Positions 1 through 6,625 of a DNA stretch of 9,604 nt are shown one piece after another. The notes under the pieces are model-generated. The model made no database searches. It saw nothing but the letters and a program-made list of their open reading frames with translations, and was not told the DNA's origin. The stretch is from a bacterium (GTDB lineage: Bacteria > JAMCPX01): positions 1 through 9,604 of the forward strand of contig JAJYJX010000096.1 of the NCBI GenBank assembly GCA_021789095.1, read 5' to 3'. Numbering within the stretch: position 1 is the stretch's first letter; each line of letters starts with the position of its first letter. A program made the position numbers and the translations under genes.

Positions 1-183
1 ACAGGTATGTGCGGGGTATGCAGGGTCTCGATTGACGGTAAAACAATGTTTGCATGTGTTGACGGCCCAGAATTCGATGCGCATAAGGTTGATTTTGACG
101 GACTCATGCAGAGGCTCAAGACCTACCAAAAAGAAGAGAAACTATCGGTGGAACTTTTAAAATCATGGGAAAGGGTAAGCTAA
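1..183 (+). CDS. nfnA: NfnA-type FAD/NAD(P)-binding subunit, C-terminal fragment
   Basis: Only the last 60 residues lie in the window; the frame is open from base 1 to a TAA at 181-183. The fragment begins TGMCGVCRV and continues to FACVDGPEFDAH. This is the [2Fe-2S] loop at the C-terminus of the small subunit of NADH-dependent ferredoxin:NADP+ oxidoreductase (also annotated sulfide dehydrogenase beta subunit or PyrK-like). Three cluster cysteines are visible (fragment residues 4, 7 and 19). In this family the fourth ligand is an upstream acidic residue, which would lie outside the window. In the known complex the small subunit carries FAD, binds NAD(H) and passes electrons to the large subunit. 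The stop is separated by one base from the ATG of nfnB, so the two are very probably co-translated. A dihydroorotate dehydrogenase electron-transfer subunit is the main alternative, made unlikely by the adjacent nfnB. Confidence 0.85.
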   Translation, partial: TGMCGVCRVSIDGKTMFACVDGPEFDAHKVDFDGLMQRLKTYQKEEKLSVELLKSWERVS

Positions 184-184
184 C

Positions 185-1600
185 ATGACTACTTTAGATA
201 AAAAAGAAAGACTTAAAATACCAAGACAGAAAATGCCTGAACAGGACCCCCTTGCAAGGATAACCAATTTTGAAGAGGTCAATTTCGGGTTTACGCCGAA
301 CATTGCAATACAGGAAGCACAGAGATGCCTCCTGTGCCCGAAACCGCCCTGCGTAGCAGGCTGTCCCGTTAACATAGACATACCTTCTTTTATAAATCTT
401 ATAGCAGACGGTAAATTCACGGAAGCGGCAAAGAAGATAAAAGAAACAAACAGCCTGCCTGCCATATGCGGCAGGGTATGCCCGCAGGAAGAACAGTGCG
501 AAGGTGTATGCGTTATAGGGAAGAAAGGTACGCCGGTTGCAATAGGGCACCTTGAGAGGTTCGCCGCTGACTGGGAAAGAACCCACGGCGAGATTACAAC
601 ACCTGATAAAAAACCTCCTACAGGGAAAAAGGTTGCTGTTGTGGGTTCAGGGCCCGCGGGTTTGACTGTAGCGTCAGAGCTTGTCCAGATGGGACACGCA
701 GTTACGGTTTTTGAGGCACTCCATGTACCAGGTGGTGTGCTCGCTTACGGTATACCGGAATTCAGGCTGCCGAAAAGCATCCTCGGAAGCGAGGTGGATT
801 ATCTTAAGAGACTGGGCGTGGAGGTCATTACCGATTTCGTTGTAGGAAAAACCTCCACTCTGGATGAATTGCTTGACTCCGGCGGCTATGACGCAGCATT
901 TGTAGGCAGCGGTGCCGGGTTACCTGTATTTATGAGCATACCGGGCGAGAACCTGAACGGGGTTTATTCTGCCAATGAGTACCTTACAAGGACCAACCTC
1001 ATGAAGTCATACCTGTTTCCGGAATATGACACCCCTATTTCAAAAGGCAGGAATGCGGTTGTATTCGGAGGCGGCAATACGGCCATGGATGCGGTAAGGA
1101 CAGCCAAGAGATTTGGCACAGAACATGCATACCTGATTTACAGGAGGTCATGGGACGAAATGCCTGCAAGGCTTGAAGAAAGACACCATGCAAAGGAAGA
1201 AGGTATTGAGTTTATATTTTTAACAGCCCCCACCAGGTTCATAGGTGATGAAAACGGCTGGATCAAGGAGGTTGAATGCATAAAAATGGAATTGGGAGAG
1301 CCTGATGCATCAGGCAGAAGGAGACCCATACCCATAAAGGGATCGGAGTATATGATAGACGCACAGCTGGCTGTCATTGCTGTTGGAAATGGATCGAACC
1401 CGTTAATACCCATTACAACACCAGACATACAGACAAACAAGTGGGGCAACATTATAGTAAGAGAAAAAACCACGGCCACCACAAAGAGCGGTGTTTTTGC
1501 AGGCGGTGATATAGTAAGGGGCGGTGCAACGGTAATACTTGCAATGGGGGACGGCAAACAGGCAGCAAAAGAAATAGATATTTATCTGAAATCCAAATAA
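185..1600 (+). CDS. nfnB: NfnB / NADPH-dependent glutamate synthase-like large subunit
   Basis: This 471-residue protein has the usual length and layout of the Nfn large subunit (homologous to the small subunit of glutamate synthase, GltD, and to SudA). Residues 48-60 carry CLLCPKPPCVAGC and residues 95-109 carry CGRVCP...CEGVC, the cysteines for two [4Fe-4S] clusters. GSGPAG (154-159) is the FAD Rossmann glycine motif. GGGNTA (295-300) begins the inserted NADP(H) domain, with the YRRS at 319-322 suited to the 2'-phosphate. GGD (440-442) closes the FAD site. In characterised Nfn the complex uses NADPH with flavin-based electron bifurcation to reduce ferredoxin and NAD+, or runs in reverse; it is cytoplasmic. 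The start is an ATG one base after nfnA, with AAAGGGT about 9 bases upstream. Pairing with nfnA favours Nfn over a true glutamate synthase; no large glutamate synthase subunit is present here. Confidence 0.9.
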   Translation: MTTLDKKERLKIPRQKMPEQDPLARITNFEEVNFGFTPNIAIQEAQRCLLCPKPPCVAGCPVNIDIPSFINLIADGKFTEAAKKIKETNSLPAICGRVCPQEEQCEGVCVIGKKGTPVAIGHLERFAADWERTHGEITTPDKKPPTGKKVAVVGSGPAGLTVASELVQMGHAVTVFEALHVPGGVLAYGIPEFRLPKSILGSEVDYLKRLGVEVITDFVVGKTSTLDELLDSGGYDAAFVGSGAGLPVFMSIPGENLNGVYSANEYLTRTNLMKSYLFPEYDTPISKGRNAVVFGGGNTAMDAVRTAKRFGTEHAYLIYRRSWDEMPARLEERHHAKEEGIEFIFLTAPTRFIGDENGWIKEVECIKMELGEPDASGRRRPIPIKGSEYMIDAQLAVIAVGNGSNPLIPITTPDIQTNKWGNIIVREKTTATTKSGVFAGGDIVRGGATVILAMGDGKQAAKEIDIYLKSK

Positions 1601-1608
1601 AGGGGGTG
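1601..1608 (+). promoter_or_regulatory. Ribosome binding site deciding the cytochrome start
   Basis: AGGGGGTG is a strong Shine-Dalgarno sequence that ends six bases before the ATG at 1615. A GTG in the same frame at 1606 lies inside this element, so it cannot be the start served by it. The site therefore supports 1615 as the initiation codon. Confidence 0.75.
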
Positions 1609-1614
1609 AATAGC

Positions 1615-2061
1615 ATGAGATTTGCAAAGGTATTTACAGTATTGGCAGCAGTGTTTTTTGTATCAGCTATGGCTTACACAGCAATGGCTGCTCCTACCTA
1701 TGTGGGTATTAACCAGTGCAAGATGTGCCATATGAAACAGTACAATGTATGGAAGGACACGGCACATGCAAAGGCGTTTGATGTGTTAAAACCGGCAGAC
1801 CAGGCAAAACCGGAATGCGTAAAGTGCCATGTAACAGGCGACAATAAGGAGCTGAAAGGGGTACAGTGTGAAGCATGCCATGGTCCCGGCAGTGAATACA
1901 AGACTTTCGCCATAATGAAGAACGTAAAGGAGGCCGAGGCAAAAGGGCTGGTTGTAAAACCGGTTGATGTATGCGTGAAGTGTCACAACAAGAACAGCCC
2001 GAACTTTAAAGGTTTCGATTTCAAAACAGAGTGGCCAAAGATCAAGCACGGTTTACAATAA
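1615..2061 (+). CDS. Exported tetraheme cytochrome c, cytochrome c554 family
   Basis: This 148-residue protein has four CxxCH heme c motifs: CKMCH (35-39), CVKCH (68-72), CEACH (85-89) and CVKCH (120-124). The surrounding residues, YVGINQCKMCH, WKDTAHAKAF, GVQCEACHGPGS and a C-terminal WPKIKHG, match the cytochrome c554/c' family seen in anaerobic respirers; H51 and H145 are candidate distal heme ligands. Residues 1-26 form a signal peptide (basic start, hydrophobic core, cleavage near AMAA/PTY), so heme attachment and function should be periplasmic. The gene begins 14 bases after nfnB, has its own strong ribosome binding site and is followed by a terminator, so it is the last gene of the nfn operon. 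It probably shuttles electrons as a small soluble carrier; its partner is not evident. I chose ATG 1615 over the GTG at 1606. Confidence 0.9.
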   Translation: MRFAKVFTVLAAVFFVSAMAYTAMAAPTYVGINQCKMCHMKQYNVWKDTAHAKAFDVLKPADQAKPECVKCHVTGDNKELKGVQCEACHGPGSEYKTFAIMKNVKEAEAKGLVVKPVDVCVKCHNKNSPNFKGFDFKTEWPKIKHGLQ

Positions 2062-2088
2062 CTGAAACAGAAATAAAATAGTTTGTTT

Positions 2089-2124
2089 TAAGGGCGAATC
2101 CATGTATTCGCCCTTATCTTTTTT
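2089..2124 (+). terminator. Rho-independent terminator of the nfn-cytochrome operon
   Basis: A perfect 11-bp stem, TAAGGGCGAAT (2089-2099) and ATTCGCCCTTA (2106-2116), encloses a six-base loop and is followed by TCTTTTTT (2117-2124). The T tract is on the + strand side, so it serves the cytochrome operon. The hairpin sits 27 bases after the stop. Reading the other way, the stem is followed by AAACAAAC, so it is a poor terminator for the convergent - strand operon. Confidence 0.9.
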
Positions 2125-2158
2125 GCAAGTGCCGTTAGAAATCCTGTAACAGTCTTGA

Positions 2159-2218
2159 TTCCAAAAAGTTCATTTGAAAAGGAGCGAACAAGCAAACCTT
2201 GCTATGCAACTTTTGGGG
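2159..2218. repeat. Imperfect inverted repeat downstream of the regulatory operon
   Basis: CCAAAAAGTT (2161-2170) pairs with AACTTTTGG (2208-2216) with one bulged A; two G.T pairs can extend it outward. Inside lies a small hairpin, AGCAA (2191-2195) with TTGCT (2199-2203). It starts just past the stop codon of the cNMP-domain gene, so in that transcript it could be a 3' end structure or weak terminator. The loop is long and the stem A/T-rich, so this may be chance. Confidence 0.3.
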
Positions 2219-2219
2219 A

Positions 2220-2852
2220 TTATATCGGCACTGAAAGCGCCCGTGCTGCAGGTATAACCTTATGCTCGTTGTAAAGCTCGGCAATAGTCAGGATTGTATG
2301 AAACCTGCCGAGTCCGACCATCCTTGCAAGCCTTTCCGATGTCGGTCTTACCCTTATGGAAATATGCGCTTTGCGGCGTTCACCTATACTGCCTGCCAGT
2401 ATCCTGAGTGCTTCTTCAAGCCTGAGTTTTGACGGCTTGAGAACAAGCGTTTCCGGCCTCATGGTTATGAGCACTTTCTTGCGGAATATACCCTTATAAA
2501 AGGTAAGTTGAATGTCATCGGATGATTTTGCTATTGTGATGAGTTCCTCCAGAGACAGCTCGATTACAATGGTATCTTTTACAGCCGTCAGTTTAACATC
2601 GGCACCGGATGCGATGTTCAGACTGCCGAAACATTCACCTGCAAGCAATGAAATAAGTCCTATGGACTGGTTCGTTTTTGTATTAAAATCGCACCTTATC
2701 TCACCTGAAAGTATTATATATCCGCTGTCTTTATCTATATTCAAACTTATACCATCACCGGTCTTGAAGGTGTGTCTCTTGACCTTCCTGATAGTATCTT
2801 CATACTTCTTCATACCTTTTGAAAGGTTATACCCGCTTACATACCAGAACAT
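2220..2852 (-). CDS. Degenerate Crp-like protein: cNMP-binding fold plus short HTH region
   Basis: This 210-residue protein resembles Crp/Fnr regulators. Residues about 25-110 look like the cNMP-binding beta-roll (HTFKTGDGISLNI, GYIILSGEIRC, LLAGECFGSLNI, IVIELSLEEL). Residues about 140-165 could be the long dimer helix. Residues 171-200 (TSERLARMVGLGRFHTILTI, then AELYNEHKVI) resemble a Crp-type helix-turn-helix that stops soon after the recognition helix, with little room for the usual wing. The phosphate cassette of cAMP-binding members (FGE...R.A) is not preserved: the site reads FGSLNIASGADVKL, so cAMP is an unlikely ligand. The ATG overlaps the stop of the ntrX-like gene by one base (TGATG), with AAAGG placed just upstream, so it is the third gene of that operon and translationally coupled. 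It probably modulates the same response, but its ligand and target cannot be read from the sequence. Confidence 0.7.
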   Translation of the reverse strand: MFWYVSGYNLSKGMKKYEDTIRKVKRHTFKTGDGISLNIDKDSGYIILSGEIRCDFNTKTNQSIGLISLLAGECFGSLNIASGADVKLTAVKDTIVIELSLEELITIAKSSDDIQLTFYKGIFRKKVLITMRPETLVLKPSKLRLEEALRILAGSIGERRKAHISIRVRPTSERLARMVGLGRFHTILTIAELYNEHKVIPAARALSVPI

Positions 2853-4204
2853 CAGTTGTCCCTTTCTATGCTGAGAGACTTTATCTTTCTCGACAGGTTC
2901 TCCCTTGAAATGCCGATTTTGGCAGCTGTTTTTGTTACATTCCAGTTATTTTCCTTGAGCATACGTACTATGAAATCCCTTTCGAACGTACTTTTTGCTG
3001 AATGCAGCCCGTTATCGGCTCCCTCACAAAGATATTCTTTATGCGAACGCACCTCCATCGGGATACTGTCAACATCTATGGTATCACCTTCAACAAGCAC
3101 AAACAGCCTTTCTATGAGGTTCCTCAATTCCCTTACATTGCCCCTCCATGAATACGAGCTGAGAACGCCCATTGCCTCAGGTGTTATTCTCTTTTTCTGC
3201 CTGCTGATGTCGTTTTTCTCTTTCAGGAAATACTCCGCAAGTACCGGTATATCTTCCTTTCTTTCTCTTAACGGCAGTATGTGGAGAGGAATTACATTCA
3301 ACCTGTAATAGAGATCTTCCCTGAATCTGCCTCCTTTTATCTCGTCCTTAATTACCTTATTTGTGGCTGCAATAACACGTATATCGACATCTATCGGGTC
3401 GTTGCCTCCTATGCGCGTAAAACGCCCCTCCTCAAGTGTGCGCAGCACCTTTGCTTGCATCCTCATGCTCATGTCACCAACCTCGTCAAGGAACAAAGTG
3501 CCCTTGTCTGCAAGTTCAAGCTTGCCTATGCGCCTCCTGTCGGCCCCTGTAAATGCACCCTTTTCATGGCCGAACAACTCGCTCTCCAGAAGTTCCTCAG
3601 GGATTGCCGCACAGTTAACGTCGATAAAGGGCCTGTTCGCCCTGGGGCTCATCCTGTGGATTTCATTGGCAACAAGCTCCTTGCCCGTTCCGTTCTCCCC
3701 TGTTATCAGCACCCAGCTGTCAGAGGGTGCCACAATTGCTATCTTTTTCTTCAACTCCTCCATTACTTTTGATGTGCTTATCAGTTCATACTTCTTCTCT
3801 ATCTTGACTTTTAATTGTTTATTCTCCTGCTGCAGGTTGAATACCTTGAGTCCGTTATTTATTGTTATAAGGAGTTTGTCTGCGGACAACGGTTTTTCTA
3901 TGAAGTCATAAGCCCCCATCTTGATGGTCTTGACCGCCGTATCTATGGTACCGTGGCCTGATATCATGATTACTATTGTATCGGGATGTTGTTCCTTTAT
4001 ACGTTTCAGCACCTCCAGGCCGTCCATCTGCGGCAGCCAGATATCCAGCAGAACAACATGCGGCTCGAAGCTCTTCATTGCGGATAATGCCTCGAACCCG
4101 TCCTTTGCAAGTTTTACATTGTAGTGTTCGTCGCTCAATATACCGGCTATTGTTGAACGGATATAATCTTCATCGTCAACAACAAGTATGGTCTTGTTAT
4201 CCAT
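2852..4204 (-). CDS. ntrX: NtrX/NtrC-family sigma-54-dependent response regulator
   Basis: This 450-residue protein is a full three-domain regulator. The receiver domain (1-120) has D10-D11, phosphoacceptor D54 in VLLDIW, S82 and K104. The AAA+ domain (about 140-370) has Walker A GENGTGKE (169-176), the sigma-54 contact loop GAFTGA (216-221), Walker B GTLFLDE (235-241), RFREDLYYRLNV (293-304) with likely arginine fingers, and WRGNVREL (353-360). A Fis-type helix-turn-helix occupies about 405-443 (NNWNVTKTAAKIGISRENLSRKI). When phosphorylated it should hydrolyse ATP to open sigma-54 RNA polymerase complexes. Its ATG overlaps the stop of the sensor kinase gene by one base (TAATG), and GGAGGT lies 11 bases upstream inside the kinase gene. 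The NtrX name rests on the NtrY-like partner and overall sequence; a general NtrC-family label is the safer claim. Target genes cannot be read from this window. Confidence 0.92.
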   Translation of the reverse strand: MDNKTILVVDDEDYIRSTIAGILSDEHYNVKLAKDGFEALSAMKSFEPHVVLLDIWLPQMDGLEVLKRIKEQHPDTIVIMISGHGTIDTAVKTIKMGAYDFIEKPLSADKLLITINNGLKVFNLQQENKQLKVKIEKKYELISTSKVMEELKKKIAIVAPSDSWVLITGENGTGKELVANEIHRMSPRANRPFIDVNCAAIPEELLESELFGHEKGAFTGADRRRIGKLELADKGTLFLDEVGDMSMRMQAKVLRTLEEGRFTRIGGNDPIDVDIRVIAATNKVIKDEIKGGRFREDLYYRLNVIPLHILPLRERKEDIPVLAEYFLKEKNDISRQKKRITPEAMGVLSSYSWRGNVRELRNLIERLFVLVEGDTIDVDSIPMEVRSHKEYLCEGADNGLHSAKSTFERDFIVRMLKENNWNVTKTAAKIGISRENLSRKIKSLSIERDN

Positions 4205-6414
4205 TAAACCGTCTTACCTCCGTCACCCACGAACAGATCCCCTTCCTCAACAGCCGACAGTTCTATTATAAACCTTGATCCCCTCGGCTTATTGTCCTCG
4301 ACTTTTATTCTTCCGTTGTGCTCCGTTATAATCCTGTGGACAATTGCCAGCCCAAGCCCGGAACCGCCTTTCTTCCTAGAATAGTATAGATCGAATACTT
4401 TTGATTTGTCCAAATCATCTATCCCTATCCCGGTATCGCTGACCTCTATCGTTACAACACCGTGCTGAGGGTCATAGCTTGATCTCAATGTTATTGATCC
4501 TGAACTGTCAACGGCCCATACCGAATTCTCTATAAGATTTATAAGCACCCTTCTGATCTGGGACCTGTCAAATTTTATCATCGGTATGCTGTCATCCTTG
4601 TCAAGCAGAAACTGTATATCTCTGTGTGCAGAAGCGTACAGGGAATAGACCTCGGAGAGCAGCTCATTTACAGAGTTTAATTTGAGCTGGCTTGCAGGCA
4701 TGCGCGCAAAACTGTAAAACTCGTCAACGAGCCTGCGCAGTTCATCAACCTCTGTCATTATGGTACGCGTGCATTCATCAAAAACGTCCTTTTCGGCCGG
4801 GATTATATCAAGGTATTTTCTCCTGAGCCTTTCTGCCGACAACCGTATGGGTGTAAGCGGGTTTTTTATTTCATGCGCCATTCTTTTCGCAACTTCCTGC
4901 CATGTTGCGATCCTCTGCATCTTGATCAAATCGGTTACATCCTCGAATATAACTATGTATCCGGTGATCCTGTCATTATTGCTCTTGAGAGCCGTCAGCC
5001 TCAGGATGAAGATCTTGACCTGACCCTGAATGTTGATGTTGATCTCCTTTGTACTTGTGATCGTGCTGTTCTTTCTCATGTCCCTGAGCATTTCTTCTGC
5101 AGGTATTATGATGTCCTTCGGCATTACGTACTGATAGTATTTGTTGACGGACTGGTCCGGTTCGATATTGAGAAACTTTGCAGCAGTTGCATTGATCGTC
5201 GTTATGTATCCGTCCGCGTCTATTGCCATCACGCCCGACGAAATGTTGTTCAGCACTGCTTCTATGTACGCCTTCCTCTGTGTCTGTTCAATGTATGCCA
5301 GTGCAAGATTCTCCCTGCTCTGTTTCAGCTCCCTTGCCATCGTATTAAATGCATCAACAAGGTCCCCGACCTCGTCCTTGCTCTTCCTCTCGATATGCAC
5401 GTCATAGTCGTTTGCAACGATCTTCTTTGTGGCTGAAACAAGACCGTCCAGCTGTATTGATATCCCCTTTGCAAGGTATACACTCAACCAGATGGAAGAA
5501 AAGATCATGAGCAGGGATATGAGAACAAGAAACAGGATATAGCTCGTTTTAAGGTGGGGCTTGAGTATCTGCTGCTGGCGGTACTCCGTATAACCCTGCT
5601 GTATCTCGGCCATCTTTTCAACCAGGCTTTTTTTGATGAAATAACTCCCGACAACCAGTCCGGAGGGCTGCGTAATGCCGCCCGCATAAATAGGTGCAAA
5701 GCCCTTGATAATGTCGCTGTTACCTATGCTCTGTATGTAGGTTTTTATATTCCCGCTGAGTGCATCCATGATCATCTTTTTATCCGTCTGGGACGTCGGG
5801 TTATCCTGTGTCCTGACAAAGGTCAGGAGTTTTCCATCGCCGTCATAAATATCCAAGGAGGTAAGGTTGTATTCCTTGAGCCTGCTTCTGACAAACTCGT
5901 TGAGCTCTTTCCTTGCATCCTTGGACAGGATATTTTTTTCAGCAATTCCTCTGGCTATTGCCGAAGAGGACGAGATCGTGTTCTGTGCAACATTTTCATA
6001 GTATGTTTTTGCGATATCGAGTGACTGGGTAAGCGAGCTCTCAACCTGGTTGCTGAACCAGCTGTTGATCGTATGCGTTATAAAACCGGACGATATTATG
6101 AACATGACTATAGTCGGGATGATAGAGAAAAACACGAACGCCATTGCAAGTTTTGTCCTTACCTTGAGTCTGCCGAATGCCTGTTTTTCACCGAATATGA
6201 CCTTTGCAGTATTGCGCAGTACAAGGAAAATCAACAGGGTGATTAAAACTATGTTAAGGTTTATGAAGCTGAACACAAGCGCATTCTTTGAGATTGGCAC
6301 CCTTAAAGCAACATGGTATATGTTTGCTTCAAAAGAGGTTAAGCCTATCAGAAAGGCAATGACGATTATGATAATGAGGAACTCTATGCGCCTTTTTCTT
6401 TTTTCGGGATCCAT
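4204..6414 (-). CDS. ntrY: NtrY-like transmembrane sensor histidine kinase
   Basis: This 736-residue protein has the NtrY architecture. Three membrane helices lie near the N-terminus (about 11-29, 46-66, 88-109), then an extracytoplasmic sensor region (about 110-289) and a fourth helix (about 290-315). HAMP (about 313-366), PAS (about 382-495), HisKA and HATPase domains follow. The phosphoacceptor is H514 in RMAHEIKNPLTPIRLSAERL. The ATPase domain shows the N box with N630 (INLIENSVWAV), the G1 box DTGIG (660-664) and the G2 box GGSGLGLAI (683-691). It should autophosphorylate in response to a signal at the membrane and pass phosphate to the regulator encoded next. The stop overlaps the next ATG by one base. 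No Shine-Dalgarno is visible before this ATG, while a -10-like element lies immediately upstream. Start at 6414 is preferred because the next Met would remove two membrane helices. The stimulus is unknown; nitrogen or redox sensing is known for relatives only. Confidence 0.92.
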   Translation of the reverse strand: MDPEKRKRRIEFLIIIIVIAFLIGLTSFEANIYHVALRVPISKNALVFSFINLNIVLITLLIFLVLRNTAKVIFGEKQAFGRLKVRTKLAMAFVFFSIIPTIVMFIISSGFITHTINSWFSNQVESSLTQSLDIAKTYYENVAQNTISSSSAIARGIAEKNILSKDARKELNEFVRSRLKEYNLTSLDIYDGDGKLLTFVRTQDNPTSQTDKKMIMDALSGNIKTYIQSIGNSDIIKGFAPIYAGGITQPSGLVVGSYFIKKSLVEKMAEIQQGYTEYRQQQILKPHLKTSYILFLVLISLLMIFSSIWLSVYLAKGISIQLDGLVSATKKIVANDYDVHIERKSKDEVGDLVDAFNTMARELKQSRENLALAYIEQTQRKAYIEAVLNNISSGVMAIDADGYITTINATAAKFLNIEPDQSVNKYYQYVMPKDIIIPAEEMLRDMRKNSTITSTKEININIQGQVKIFILRLTALKSNNDRITGYIVIFEDVTDLIKMQRIATWQEVAKRMAHEIKNPLTPIRLSAERLRRKYLDIIPAEKDVFDECTRTIMTEVDELRRLVDEFYSFARMPASQLKLNSVNELLSEVYSLYASAHRDIQFLLDKDDSIPMIKFDRSQIRRVLINLIENSVWAVDSSGSITLRSSYDPQHGVVTIEVSDTGIGIDDLDKSKVFDLYYSRKKGGSGLGLAIVHRIITEHNGRIKVEDNKPRGSRFIIELSAVEEGDLFVGDGGKTV

Positions 6415-6422
6415 GTTTTATT

Positions 6423-6449
6423 AATATATCAGGTAGGCTCAGAGTTCAA
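6423..6449 (-). promoter_or_regulatory. Candidate promoter of the ntrY-ntrX-cNMP operon
   Basis: On the - strand, TTGAAC (plus-strand 6444-6449) is followed after 15 bases by TATATT (6423-6428), preceded by TGA to give an extended -10 form (TGATATATT). The -10 ends eight bases before the ATG at 6414, so a transcript starting 6-8 bases downstream would have almost no leader. The spacer is shorter than ideal and the region is A/T-rich. Confidence 0.4.
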
Positions 6450-6498
6450 GAGTTAAAGAGCTTGGGAACTGAATAAGGTGAAAACCAAGTTTTTTCAC

Positions 6499-6515
6499 GG
6501 AATTTGCTAAATTCC
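6499..6515. promoter_or_regulatory. Perfect inverted repeat GGAATTT-gct-AAATTCC, possible operator
   Basis: Seven-base perfect arms flank a three-base centre. It lies about 50 bases upstream of the candidate -35 of the ntrY-like operon and about 85 bases before its ATG, where a dimeric activator could bind. It has no T tract on either side that would make it a terminator. The role is inferred from symmetry and position only. Confidence 0.35.
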
Positions 6516-6552
6516 CCAACAATGCATTTGAGAATAAGGAAGTTTGTGTTTT

Positions 6553-6625
6553 GTAGGGGCGAGGTTTCCTCGCCCCCCGAGAAAAAACAAAATTATATAA
6601 AAGAGCGGGATTACCCCGCCCCTAC
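6553..6625. repeat. Composite palindromic repeat with 9-bp terminal inverted repeats
   Basis: The ends are GTAGGGGCG (6553-6561) and its exact reverse complement CGCCCCTAC (6617-6625). Inside are two hairpins: GGGGCGAGG-ttt-CCTCGCCCC (6556-6576) and GCGGG-attac-CCCGC (6605-6619), separated by an A/T-rich spacer. This looks like two diverged copies of one palindrome in head-to-head arrangement, or a very small non-autonomous mobile repeat. The last base (6625) is also the final base of the pit stop codon. The ends match those of the palindrome at 8745-8772. Confidence 0.7.
6588..6619 (-). terminator. Probable terminator of the DUF47-pit operon
   Basis: On the - strand, just after the pit stop codon, GCGGG pairs with CCCGC around a five-base loop, followed by TCTTTTATATAATTTTG. 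The stem is short but all G-C and the tail is T-rich. It is part of the composite palindrome. The second hairpin further downstream could reinforce it. Confidence 0.5.

Noticed and set aside
163-586. Long open frames on the - strand within nfnB
   Set aside because: They lie opposite a gene with clear cluster and flavin motifs, have no recognisable domains and no ribosome binding site; they are shadows of its codon use.
185-1600. Small subunit of a conventional glutamate synthase
   Set aside because: The partner immediately upstream is the NfnA-type [2Fe-2S] flavoprotein and no large glutamate synthase gene is present, so Nfn is the better reading, though sequence alone cannot fully separate them.
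1606-1614. GTG at 1606 as the start of the cytochrome gene
   Set aside because: The GTG is inside the AGGGGGTG ribosome binding site that is well spaced for the ATG at 1615, and starting at 1615 gives a normal signal peptide.
2856-6024. Many + strand open frames opposite the kinase and regulator genes
   Set aside because: The - strand reading has complete receiver, AAA+, HTH, HAMP, PAS and kinase motifs; the + strand translations resemble no family.
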